Program-made: the position numbers and the translations under genes
Notes under the pieces: generated by a model
Seen by the model: the letters and a program-made list of their open reading frames with translations, nothing else
The model's database searches: none
Told to the model about the DNA's origin: nothing
Assembly (NCBI GenBank): GCA_003141555.1
Contig: PLMN01000026.1
Coordinates: forward strand, 1 to 32,176
DNA from: Candidatus Aminicenantota bacterium
GTDB taxonomy: Bacteria; Acidobacteriota; Aminicenantia; Aminicenantales; UBA4085
Direction: 5' to 3'
DNA: 32,176 nt
Shown here: positions 1 through 6,734 of the stretch, one piece after another
How the letters are laid out: every line of letters starts with the position of its first letter
How positions within the stretch are numbered: the stretch's first letter is position 1

Positions 1-44
1 CAAAAACTCAAGAAAGGAGGCTTAAGTCATTCCGATGAAGGGGC

Positions 45-109
45 GGAAATGTCCTTACCGCGCTCCTGGGAAATATCCTTACCGCAGGGATAGGAAAAGT
101 CCTTGACAT
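45..109. repeat. Three 17-bp direct repeats, 24-bp period; probable IS21-like terminus
   Basis: Copies start at 45, 69 and 93, exactly 24 bp apart: GGAAATGTCCTTACCGC, the same with one mismatch, and a diverged third copy GGAAAAGTCCTTGACAT. Read on the minus strand the block starts TGTCAAGGACTTTTCC and is followed by two AAGGA(T/C)ATTTCC units. Multiple internal repeats next to a TG-starting end are typical of IS21-family termini, so a transposon may lie just left of the window. No transposase domain is visible in the 1-110 stretch. The alternative is an iteron-like regulatory array. Confidence 0.4.
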
Positions 110-120
110 TTACACGAGGA

Positions 121-165
121 TAAAAAAGAAGGCACCGCGGAAGCTCGGGCGCCCGCGGTGCCTTT
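121..165 (-). terminator. Rho-independent terminator of the HU gene
   Basis: A perfect 12-bp inverted repeat, AAGGCACCGCGG at 129-140 and CCGCGGTGCCTT at 153-164, encloses a 12-nt loop. In minus-strand RNA it is followed by a U-rich run (TTCTTTTTTA). It lies 28 nt past the HU stop codon. The symmetric arms could also terminate transcription entering from the left. Confidence 0.85.
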
Positions 166-192
166 CGCTATGGATTCAGCGGGGATCCGGAC

Positions 193-474
193 TCAGCCGA
201 GGATCGCGTCTTTGCAGGCCTTGGCGACGCGGAACTTCACGACCTTCTTGGCCGGGATCTTGATCGCGGCCCCGGTGGCCGGGTTGCGGCCCATGCGGGC
301 CTTGCGGTTCACCAGGACGAGCTTGCCCAGGCCGGGCAGGGTGAAGCCGTTCTTCGCGCCCTTGTAAGCCATCGCGACCAACGCGGCGAGCGCTTCGCCG
401 GCCTGCTTCTTGGTGATGCCGGCCGCTTCCGAGACGCCCGTGATGATCTGGCTCTTCGTCATTGCTTTTGCCAT
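193..474 (-). CDS. hup: HU/IHF-family histone-like DNA-binding protein
   Basis: Predicted 93-residue basic protein of the HU/IHF family, which bends and compacts DNA as a dimer in the nucleoid. The family signature RMGRNPATG sits in the beta-arm region, preceded by the typical GLGKLVLVNRKAR stretch. The N-terminal helices carry MTKSQIITGVSEAAG and KKQAGEALAAL. The start at 474 is chosen because GAGGAGAAGGAG lies 8 nt upstream of this ATG; a longer reading to 579 has no ribosome-binding site and would overlap the promoter. The N-terminus has a second ATG four codons in (MAKAM), which could also be used. The gene is monocistronic, with its own promoter and a strong terminator. Whether it is the HU or IHF subtype cannot be decided from sequence alone. 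Confidence 0.95.
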   Translation of the reverse strand: MAKAMTKSQIITGVSEAAGITKKQAGEALAALVAMAYKGAKNGFTLPGLGKLVLVNRKARMGRNPATGAAIKIPAKKVVKFRVAKACKDAILG

Positions 475-550
475 TCGTTTTACTCCTTCTCCTCGTGAGA
501 GATTTGTAATTTCGAGGCGGCGCCCCTTCGGCCCGGCCTCGGGATGAGAC

Positions 551-579
551 ATTATCACTTTTTTCCGGGGAAAAAGCAA
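551..579 (-). promoter_or_regulatory. Sigma-70-type promoter of the HU gene
   Basis: On the minus strand TTGCTT (574-579) is followed after 17 bp by GATAAT (551-556), preceded by TG-like bases. It lies in the 117-bp gap after pckG and gives a leader of about 70 nt before the HU start. Confidence 0.6.
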
Positions 580-591
580 TCCCCGCCTTTC

Positions 592-2364
592 TCAGACCGC
601 GGCCAGACGGGCTTCCATCGCCTCGGCGTTCCTCCAGATCTCGTCCGGTATGTGACGGCCGAACTTGTCCAGGAAAGCCCGGGTGTCCCGGAGCTCGTCG
701 CGCCATTCCGCGGCGTTGACCTCGAATAATTTTTCCCGGCTCTCGAACGAGAGAGAAAGGCCGTCGAGGTCCATGTCCTCGGGACGGGGGACGAGGCCGA
801 TCGGGGTCTCGCGGGCGCCGACTTTGCCGTTCACCCGATCGATGATCCACTTCAGAACGCGCATGTTCTCGCCGAAGCCGGGCCAGAGGAACTTGCCGGC
901 GTCGTCCACCCGGAACCAGTTGACGGCGTAGATCCGGGGCGGCGCGCTGATCCGGCTGCCCATGTCGATCCAGTGGCGGAAGTAATCGCCCATGTTGTAG
1001 CCGCAGAAGGGGAGCATGGAGAAGGGATCTCGCCGGAGGACGCCGACCTGCCCGGTCGAGGCGGCGGTTGTCTCGGAGCCCGTCCGGGCCCCCATGAAGA
1101 CCCCGTTCGCCCAGTCGGTCGCCTCGGTGACGAGCGGGATGGTCCGGGAACGGCGGCCGCCGAGGAGGATGGCCGAGATCGGGACGCCCTTCGGGTTGTC
1201 GAACTGGGGGGAGAGGGTCGGGCAGTTGTAGAGCGAGACCGTGAACCGGGAGTTGGGGTGGGCGCACTTGGTCCCGGAGGCCGGGGTCCAGGGCTGGCCC
1301 TGCCAGTCGAGCATGTTCTTGGGGGGCTCCCCGAGGCCTTCCCACCACGGCTCGTTGGCCTCGAGGTCGAGGCCGACGTTGGTGAACAGCGTCGGGGCGA
1401 AGGCGGAGGCCTTGAGCGTCCGAATCATGTTCGGGTTGGTCTTCATCGAGGTGCCGGGCGCGACGCCGAAGAAGCCGGCTTCGGGGTTGATGGCCCACAG
1501 GCGGCCGTCGGGGCCGATGTTGAGCCAGGCGATGTCGTCGCCGATGGTGAAGACCTTGTATTCGGGCAGGGCCGATTGCATCATGGCTAGATTGGTCTTG
1601 CCGCAGGCCGAGGGCATGGCCGCGGTGACGTAGGTCACGTTTCCCTCCCTGTCCTCGACGCCGATGATGACCATGTGCTCGGCCAGCCAGTTCTGGAGGA
1701 GGCCGAGGTAGGACGCGATCCGGAGGGAGAAGCATTTCTTGCCGAGGAGGGCGTTGCCTCCGTAGCCCGATCCGATGCTCCAGACCAGGCCCTCTTCCGG
1801 GAAATGCATAATGTAGCGCCGGCCGGGGTCGAAGTCGCCCACGGAATGAATGCCCTTGACGAAATTCTCGGAGTTGCCGATCTTGTCGATCGTGTTCCGG
1901 CCCATGCGGGTCATGATCCGCATGCTGACCGCGACGTATGTCGTATCGGTGATCTGGACGCAGGGCTTGGCGTAGGGCGAGTCGACATGGCCCATCGTGT
2001 AGGGCAGAACGTACATGGTCCGGCCCTTCATGGCCCCCCGCGAGAGGCGGGTCAGGAGCTCCTTCGCTTCGGCCGGGGCCATCCAGTTGTTGTTCGGGCC
2101 GGACTGCTCGGCCTCGGGATGGCAGACGAAGGTCAGGTGCTCGGTCCGGGCGACGTCGGTGGGGTGGCTGCGGTGGTAGTACGAGTTGGGCCAGTTCTTG
2201 TGGCTGAGCTCGCGGAAGACGGGGGTTGTCCCGATCTTCTCCTCGCGGATGCCTTTGTCGATCAGGCGGGAGGCTTCGTTTTCCGATCCGTCGCACCAGT
2301 GGATGTCCTTCGGCTGGAAGAGCCGGGCCTGCTCGTCGACCCAGCGTTCAAGAGGTGTGCTCAT
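592..2364 (-). CDS. pckG: Phosphoenolpyruvate carboxykinase, GTP-dependent
   Basis: Predicted 590-residue cytosolic enzyme converting oxaloacetate + GTP to PEP + CO2 + GDP, linking the TCA cycle to gluconeogenesis. Length matches the GTP-dependent family (about 600 aa), which differs from the shorter ATP-dependent PckA. Visible signatures include GRTMYVLPYTMG (near 115-125), the substrate-loop stretch FPEEGLVWSIGSGYGGNALL, the PEPCK P-loop AMPSACGKTNLAM (near 250-262), DDIAWLNIGPDGRLWAINPE, and LLGGRRSRTIPLV. The start at 2364 follows AGGA six nt upstream; the 22 codons upstream lack a ribosome-binding site. It is transcribed alone on the minus strand. No disrupted motif is seen. Family assignment is firm; the physiological direction (gluconeogenic or anaplerotic) is not shown by sequence. 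Confidence 0.97.
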   Translation of the reverse strand: MSTPLERWVDEQARLFQPKDIHWCDGSENEASRLIDKGIREEKIGTTPVFRELSHKNWPNSYYHRSHPTDVARTEHLTFVCHPEAEQSGPNNNWMAPAEAKELLTRLSRGAMKGRTMYVLPYTMGHVDSPYAKPCVQITDTTYVAVSMRIMTRMGRNTIDKIGNSENFVKGIHSVGDFDPGRRYIMHFPEEGLVWSIGSGYGGNALLGKKCFSLRIASYLGLLQNWLAEHMVIIGVEDREGNVTYVTAAMPSACGKTNLAMMQSALPEYKVFTIGDDIAWLNIGPDGRLWAINPEAGFFGVAPGTSMKTNPNMIRTLKASAFAPTLFTNVGLDLEANEPWWEGLGEPPKNMLDWQGQPWTPASGTKCAHPNSRFTVSLYNCPTLSPQFDNPKGVPISAILLGGRRSRTIPLVTEATDWANGVFMGARTGSETTAASTGQVGVLRRDPFSMLPFCGYNMGDYFRHWIDMGSRISAPPRIYAVNWFRVDDAGKFLWPGFGENMRVLKWIIDRVNGKVGARETPIGLVPRPEDMDLDGLSLSFESREKLFEVNAAEWRDELRDTRAFLDKFGRHIPDEIWRNAEAMEARLAAV

Positions 2365-2391
2365 GGCGGTTCCTTTCGCGGGAGAAGAAAA

Positions 2392-2420
2392 TTCATAGCA
2401 TACGAGGCGGGATTTGTCAA
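2392..2420 (-). promoter_or_regulatory. Sigma-70-type promoter of pckG
   Basis: On the minus strand a consensus TTGACA (2415-2420) is separated by 17 bp from TATGAA (2392-2397). The predicted RNA start lies about 20 nt before the pckG ATG, just upstream of its Shine-Dalgarno. Confidence 0.65.
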
Positions 2421-2439
2421 AAAGGGTCACAGGAAAAGA

Positions 2440-2468
2440 TTGATATTCCGCCCCGCTTGTGCTAATTT
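2440..2468 (+). promoter_or_regulatory. Promoter of tRNA-Asn
   Basis: TTGATA (2440-2445), 17-bp spacer, TAATTT (2463-2468). The expected start point is near 2475, just before the mature tRNA 5' end at 2481. It is divergent from the pckG promoter. Confidence 0.5.
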
Positions 2469-2480
2469 ATCGCGGACTGC

Positions 2481-2556
2481 TCCCCGGTAGCTCAATAGGC
2501 AGAGCGGTTGGCTGTTAACCAATAGGTTGGCGGTTCGAGTCCGTCCCGGGGAGCCA
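2481..2556 (+). tRNA. tRNA-Asn (anticodon GTT)
   Basis: The full cloverleaf can be drawn: acceptor TCCCCGG/CCGGGGA (2481-2487 with 2546-2552), D stem GCTC/GAGC, anticodon stem GTTGG/CCAAT around loop CTGTTAA with GTT at 2514-2516, five-nt variable loop AGGTT, and T stem GGCGG/CCGTC with loop TTCGAGT. The discriminator is G2553 and the CCA tail (2554-2556) is encoded. Its last 12 nt, plus two more bases, form the left att-like repeat of the adjacent island, so the tRNA stays intact after the insertion. Confidence 0.97.
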
Positions 2557-2558
2557 TT
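2545..2558 (+). repeat. attL-like 14-bp direct repeat (tRNA-Asn 3' end)
   Basis: CCCGGGGAGCCATT at the tRNA 3' end recurs identically at 15610-15623. The flanking bases differ at both sides (TCCCG versus GCCCG; ATTT versus ATTC). Tyrosine integrases commonly use tRNA 3' ends as attachment sites, so this copy is read as the island's left boundary. Confidence 0.75.
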
Positions 2559-2587
2559 TTTCCCCTTGTCATCGTTCTGCATAACAT

Positions 2588-2617
2588 CTGGCATTTCCCA
2601 AACTGTTCGTATATTAT
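2588..2617 (+). promoter_or_regulatory. Candidate promoter of the island operon
   Basis: CTGGCA (2588-2593), 18-bp spacer, TATTAT (2612-2617) in the AT-richer 150-bp gap between tRNA-Asn and the first island gene. The -35 matches only four of six consensus bases. A small hairpin (CTGGC at 2623 pairing with GCCAG near 2645) follows. The same gap holds a 14-codon ORF (2650-2694) of doubtful meaning. Confidence 0.3.
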
Positions 2618-2709
2618 TGATCCTGGCGCGTTTGTTCAGGGGGCCAGCTATGGCAACAAAAGGGGAGACCCGGCCTTATCGTCAGCGAACGTAAAGAGAA
2701 TTCTTCCGC

Positions 2710-5556
2710 ATGACGACTCCGTTCCACAGCAAGTATTGGGCGAATGAACTGACGCTCCGGGCGGCAGCTGGGAGCATCGAGTCGTTATCCCGTTCCATTG
2801 CGGGCGCTCGGGTAGACCTCAATCCCCACCAAGTGGATGCCGCCCTCTTTGCGCTCCGGTCGCCGCTGGCGCGTGGGGTCATTCTGGCCGATGAAGTTGG
2901 TCTAGGAAAAACCATCGAGGCGGGCATCGTCATCGCCCAGCGATGGGCCGAGCGGAGACGACGTATTCTTCTCATCGTGCCCGCGATGCTGCGCAAACAA
3001 TGGCAACAGGAACTCGAATCCAAGTTCTACCTGCCTACGATAGTCCTCGACTCGAAGGTTTTTAACGCGCTTGTGAGCGGCGGAAATGCCAATCCCTTCG
3101 ATCTCACGGATAGGCTGATCGTTTGTTCCTACCACTTTGCATCGGCGAAAGCGCAAACGATCAATCATCTGCCTTGGGACTTGGTCGTTATCGATGAGGC
3201 TCACCGTCTTCGGAATGTCTATCGGAAGTCCAGCAAGCTCGCCCGCAATATCGTGGACGCAATTTCTCAATTCCCAAAGATTCTCGTCACGGCCACGCCG
3301 CTGCAAAATACGCTCATGGAGCTCTTCGGTTTAGCCAGCGTTATTGACGACCATCTCTTCGGGGATGCTGCCTCGTTCCGCGATCAGTTCGTGCGAGCAA
3401 CTGATGAGCGACAACGCAACGCCGAACTGAGGGAGCGGCTGCATTCGATCTGCATTCGAACGCTCCGCAAACAGGTTGTCGAATACATCCCCTTCACGCG
3501 GCGCGTTCCCGTGACGCAGGATTTTTGTCCAGGCGATGAGGAGCAAGCGCTCTACGAGAGCGTCTCTACCTATCTTCAGCGCGACGGACTGATCGCTCTG
3601 CCTGCCAGTCAACGCACCCTCATTACCTTGGTGCTTCGCAAACTCCTGGCGTCATCCACATTCGCCATTGCAAATACGCTGGACCGTTTGGTCAAGCGGC
3701 TTGAAGGCATCTCATCCAGCCAAGAGCTTCTCTTGAATGACGAAGACGTTGAAGGTGTTGACGAACTTCAGGACGAAATGGAGGAGCAGGAAGAGGATGT
3801 CGAAGGGAAGCTTCCGCAAGAAGATACCCCCATCGATCCGGAAAAACTGAAGGCGGAACTGGCCGAGTTGCGCGGATTTGTCGAAACGGCTCGCGGGATT
3901 TCCGTCAACGCCAAGGGAGAAGCGCTCATCCCAGCCCTCAAAGTCGCCTTCGAGCGTGCCGAGCGGCTTGGGGCGGAACGGAAGGCCGTCATCTTCACCG
4001 AATCGCGGCGCACCCAGCAATATCTCTTCGATCTGCTTTCCGCGCAGGGGTATAAGGACCAACTGGTGATGATCAACGGGTCGAACAACGACCCGCATTC
4101 AGGGAGCATATATCGCCAATGGCGCGATCGTCACGCCGGGCAGGAAGTGATATCCGGCTCCAAGCCTGTGGACATCAAGGCGGCTATTGTCGAGCAATTT
4201 CGCGACCACGCGAACATCCTTATCGCCACCGAGGCTGCCGCCGAGGGTGTGAATCTTCAGTTCTGTTCTTTAGTAGTGAACTACGATCTGCCATGGAACC
4301 CCCAGCGCATAGAGCAACGGATCGGCCGTTGTCACCGCTACGGTCAGAAGCATGATGTGGTGGTCGTCAACTTCCTGAACCGCCGCAACGAGGCCGATCA
4401 GCGAGTCCTGGAACTCCTGAGCGAGAAGTTCAAGCTCTTCGACGGAGTCTTTGGTGCGAGTGACGAGGTCTTGGGCGCGCTCGAATCCGGTGTGGACATT
4501 GAGCGGCGCATCGCCCAAGTTTACCAAACCTGCCGGAACGTCGAAGAGATCAAGGCTGCGTTCGATAAACTTCAGGCCGAACTGGAAGAACAGATTCAGT
4601 CCCGCATGGCTCAGACCCGCGAGGTGCTGCTCGAAAACTTCGACGAAGACGTGAGCGCCCGCTTGCGAGTCAACCGGGACAAGACGATGGAGACTCTCTC
4701 GAACCGCGAACGGAGTCTTCTGGAACTGACGCGCATAGAGTCGAACGGCGAGGCTCGATTCGAGGCCGAACGGCCGCGTTTCCTCTATTCCGGTACGCGC
4801 GCCCGGCAAGGCTGGTATCACTTCGATTGGAAGGAAGCCGAGAAGACCGGCGACACCTTCTATCGGCAAGACCATCCACTTGCCGTTCAGCTCATCGAGC
4901 AGGCTCTGAACCGCGAGCTGCCCCCGGCTACGCTTGCGCTGGATTATGCCGCCCATCGCCAAGTGATCAGCGTCCTCAAACCACTGGTTGGCTCTATGGG
5001 CTGGTTTGAACTTTCGAAGCTCACGGTTGACTCTCTCGACACGGAGGAATTTCTCGTTTTCGCAGCGCAAACAGACTCGGGACATACGCTCGACGAGGAC
5101 GAATGCCGGAAGTTGCTGCTTTTACCCGTTAAGATCGAGATACAACCGCCCGGCGCCTCGCCGGACCTTACGGCTATTCGCCATACCGAGATGCAGGGCA
5201 AGATTAAGCAGGTGGAGGATCGGAACGGGAAGTTTTTCGACGAGGAGGTCGTGAAGCTCGATCGCTGGTCCGATGACCTCAAGCAGGGGCTGGAGCGGGA
5301 GATCAAGGAACTCGACAAACAGATCCGGGAGGCCCGCCGGACAACGGCGTTGGCCGCATCCCTGCACGACAAACTGGAGGCCCAGAAGTCCATCAAGGCA
5401 TTGGAGAGCGCCAGGAACCGCAAACGGCGGGAACTGTTCGATGCGCAGGACGCCATCGACTCCCAGCGCGACGAACTGATCGGACGCATCGAGAAGCAGC
5501 TTCAGCAACGTCATTCATCGAAGCCGGTGTTCATGTTCCGGTGGAGGTTGATATGA
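2710..5556 (+). CDS. SNF2/HepA-like DEAD/DEAH-box helicase, island gene 1
   Basis: Predicted 948-residue superfamily-2 ATPase of the SNF2/RapA type, expected to translocate on DNA or remodel protein-DNA complexes. The N-terminus MTTPFHSKYWANEL leads into NPHQVDAALFAL (Q-motif-like) and Walker A ADEVGLGKTIEAG (K67). The DEAH box is VVIDEAHRLRN (near 159-169), with motif III VTATPLQN. After an acidic, Glu-rich linker (about 335-380) comes the helicase C lobe with ATEAAAEGVNLQ and motif VI QRIGRCHRYGQ (near 536-546). The C-terminal third is helical and charged with coiled-coil-like stretches (about 850-930) and no domain I recognise. It opens the island operon, and its stop overlaps the next start by 4 nt. 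Helicases of this type occur in DISARM and other defence clusters, but drmA/B/C partners are absent here. Confidence 0.9.
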   Translation: MTTPFHSKYWANELTLRAAAGSIESLSRSIAGARVDLNPHQVDAALFALRSPLARGVILADEVGLGKTIEAGIVIAQRWAERRRRILLIVPAMLRKQWQQELESKFYLPTIVLDSKVFNALVSGGNANPFDLTDRLIVCSYHFASAKAQTINHLPWDLVVIDEAHRLRNVYRKSSKLARNIVDAISQFPKILVTATPLQNTLMELFGLASVIDDHLFGDAASFRDQFVRATDERQRNAELRERLHSICIRTLRKQVVEYIPFTRRVPVTQDFCPGDEEQALYESVSTYLQRDGLIALPASQRTLITLVLRKLLASSTFAIANTLDRLVKRLEGISSSQELLLNDEDVEGVDELQDEMEEQEEDVEGKLPQEDTPIDPEKLKAELAELRGFVETARGISVNAKGEALIPALKVAFERAERLGAERKAVIFTESRRTQQYLFDLLSAQGYKDQLVMINGSNNDPHSGSIYRQWRDRHAGQEVISGSKPVDIKAAIVEQFRDHANILIATEAAAEGVNLQFCSLVVNYDLPWNPQRIEQRIGRCHRYGQKHDVVVVNFLNRRNEADQRVLELLSEKFKLFDGVFGASDEVLGALESGVDIERRIAQVYQTCRNVEEIKAAFDKLQAELEEQIQSRMAQTREVLLENFDEDVSARLRVNRDKTMETLSNRERSLLELTRIESNGEARFEAERPRFLYSGTRARQGWYHFDWKEAEKTGDTFYRQDHPLAVQLIEQALNRELPPATLALDYAAHRQVISVLKPLVGSMGWFELSKLTVDSLDTEEFLVFAAQTDSGHTLDEDECRKLLLLPVKIEIQPPGASPDLTAIRHTEMQGKIKQVEDRNGKFFDEEVVKLDRWSDDLKQGLEREIKELDKQIREARRTTALAASLHDKLEAQKSIKALESARNRKRRELFDAQDAIDSQRDELIGRIEKQLQQRHSSKPVFMFRWRLI

Positions 5557-6734
5557 ACCGAGGCCTGATGATCAGCGCGAAGGAACTGTCCGCCCTATTG
5601 ACTCAGAGCGAAGGCGAGACCATCGAGTTCAAACGTTCAACGGGTGAGCTGAAAGAAGCCATGCGGACGCTCTGCGCCTTCCGCTGGGAAAATCTTCCCG
5701 CCGAAGGACTGGCGCTGAAAGATCTGGATCGCAAGGAAATCCTGCGGACGCGCGAGCTGGCCATTCAGCAAAACCGGATTTCGCCGGATACGAGCCGTGA
5801 TATCGGCGAAATTCTTGACCGATTGGGGCTGCGGATTGACGGTGTTCTCACGCAGGCCGCGCTGATGCTTTATGGGAAGCGATTCCTCCCCGACTATCCG
5901 CAATGCCTTCTGAAACTGGGACGATTCCGGGGCACGGAGATTACCGGCGAGATCGTAGATAACCGGCAGGAGCACATGAACGCCTTCGCTATGGTCCGCG
6001 AGGGGATGGAGTTCCTGAAGCGCACGATGCCGTTGGGCGCTCGATTCCCGGCGGGCGAGGTATTCCGGGAGGACCGTTTCCCGGTTCCTTTGGATGCTCT
6101 CCGGGAAATCCTTCTCAATGCTGTGATGCACCGCGACTACTCCCACTACTCCGGCCATGTCGCCATTGTGGTCTTTGATGACCGGATCGAGATCCGGAGC
6201 TATGGACGCCTTCCCAACGGCGTGACGGTGAAACAGCTTTCAGGAAAACATATCTCGAAGCCGACCAACCCGCTGATCGCCGGAGCCTTCCACCGCACCG
6301 GCGCGGTCGAGGTTTGGGGCCGTGGCACCAACCGCGTCATCGAGATGTGCAAAAAGCATGGCGCGGCCCCACCAACATTCGAGGAGATGCAGGGATTTCT
6401 GATCGTTACGTTCAAGGCGCAGTTGGTCGCCGGTGGCGCGGCGGGGACTTCAGAGGTCCAGTCGGGGGACCAAGTCGGGACCAAGTCGGGACTAAGTCAG
6501 GACCAAGTGGAAGTCCTGCGGCTTTGCCGTCAAGAACAGACATTGGTTACGATGATGAATGTCGTCGGAAGGCAAAACCGTACCAAATTCCGAGGCGGCC
6601 TCGTAAAGTCGCTGATCGAAGCGGGGCTGCTGGAATTGACCATCCCGGACAAGCCGCGCAGCAGCAAGCAGAAGTACCGGCTGACCGAGAAGGGCCGGAA
6701 GGTTTTGCGCAAGCAGACGGGGGGCGGGAAATGA
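5553..6734 (+). CDS. GHKL-type ATPase with truncated AlbA_2 domain and C-terminal winged helix, island gene 2
   Basis: Predicted 393 residues. Start ATG at 5553 sits 5 nt after GGAGG and overlaps the previous stop (ATGA); the in-frame GTG at 5541 would lack a site. The N-terminus carries the AlbA_2 opening GETIEFKRSTGELKEAMRTL (residues 21-40). Then, after residue 43, the sequence jumps to RWENLPAEGLALKDLDR, which in homologues I know follows about 100 residues later. The AlbA_2 core therefore appears deleted in frame. A GHKL ATPase region follows (LREILLNAVMHRDYSHY near 184-198; VEVWGRGTNRVIEMC near 250-264). A linker encoded by 11-bp tandem repeats precedes a C-terminal winged helix ending near KYRLTEKGRKVL. 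Such proteins often accompany restriction systems; their biochemical role is not established. It may be a regulator or an ATP-dependent partner of the nucleases. Confidence 0.8.
   Translation: MNRGLMISAKELSALLTQSEGETIEFKRSTGELKEAMRTLCAFRWENLPAEGLALKDLDRKEILRTRELAIQQNRISPDTSRDIGEILDRLGLRIDGVLTQAALMLYGKRFLPDYPQCLLKLGRFRGTEITGEIVDNRQEHMNAFAMVREGMEFLKRTMPLGARFPAGEVFREDRFPVPLDALREILLNAVMHRDYSHYSGHVAIVVFDDRIEIRSYGRLPNGVTVKQLSGKHISKPTNPLIAGAFHRTGAVEVWGRGTNRVIEMCKKHGAAPPTFEEMQGFLIVTFKAQLVAGGAAGTSEVQSGDQVGTKSGLSQDQVEVLRLCRQEQTLVTMMNVVGRQNRTKFRGGLVKSLIEAGLLELTIPDKPRSSKQKYRLTEKGRKVLRKQTGGGK
6466..6509 (+). repeat. 11-bp tandem repeat (four copies) inside island gene 2
   Basis: GGGACCAAGTC occurs at 6466, 6477, 6488 (one change) and 6499 (end bases changed). 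Since 11 is not a multiple of three, copies are read in different frames and encode the linker DQVGTKSGLSQDQV. Gain or loss of a copy would shift the frame and remove the winged-helix domain. Confidence 0.85.

Noticed and set aside
1-93. Open frame entering from the left edge as the end of a transposase
   Set aside because: It reads through the direct repeats and shows no transposase motif.
176-2296. 706-codon minus-strand open frame across HU and pckG
   Set aside because: It is a frame-shifted shadow of GC-rich pckG, rich in Arg/Pro/Gly with no domain, while the real frame has full PEPCK motifs.
2650-2694. 14-codon ORF (MATKGETRPYRQRT) before the SNF2 gene as a leader peptide
   Set aside because: Too short, no regulatory codon run or attenuator structure, only a G-rich stretch upstream; chance is likely.
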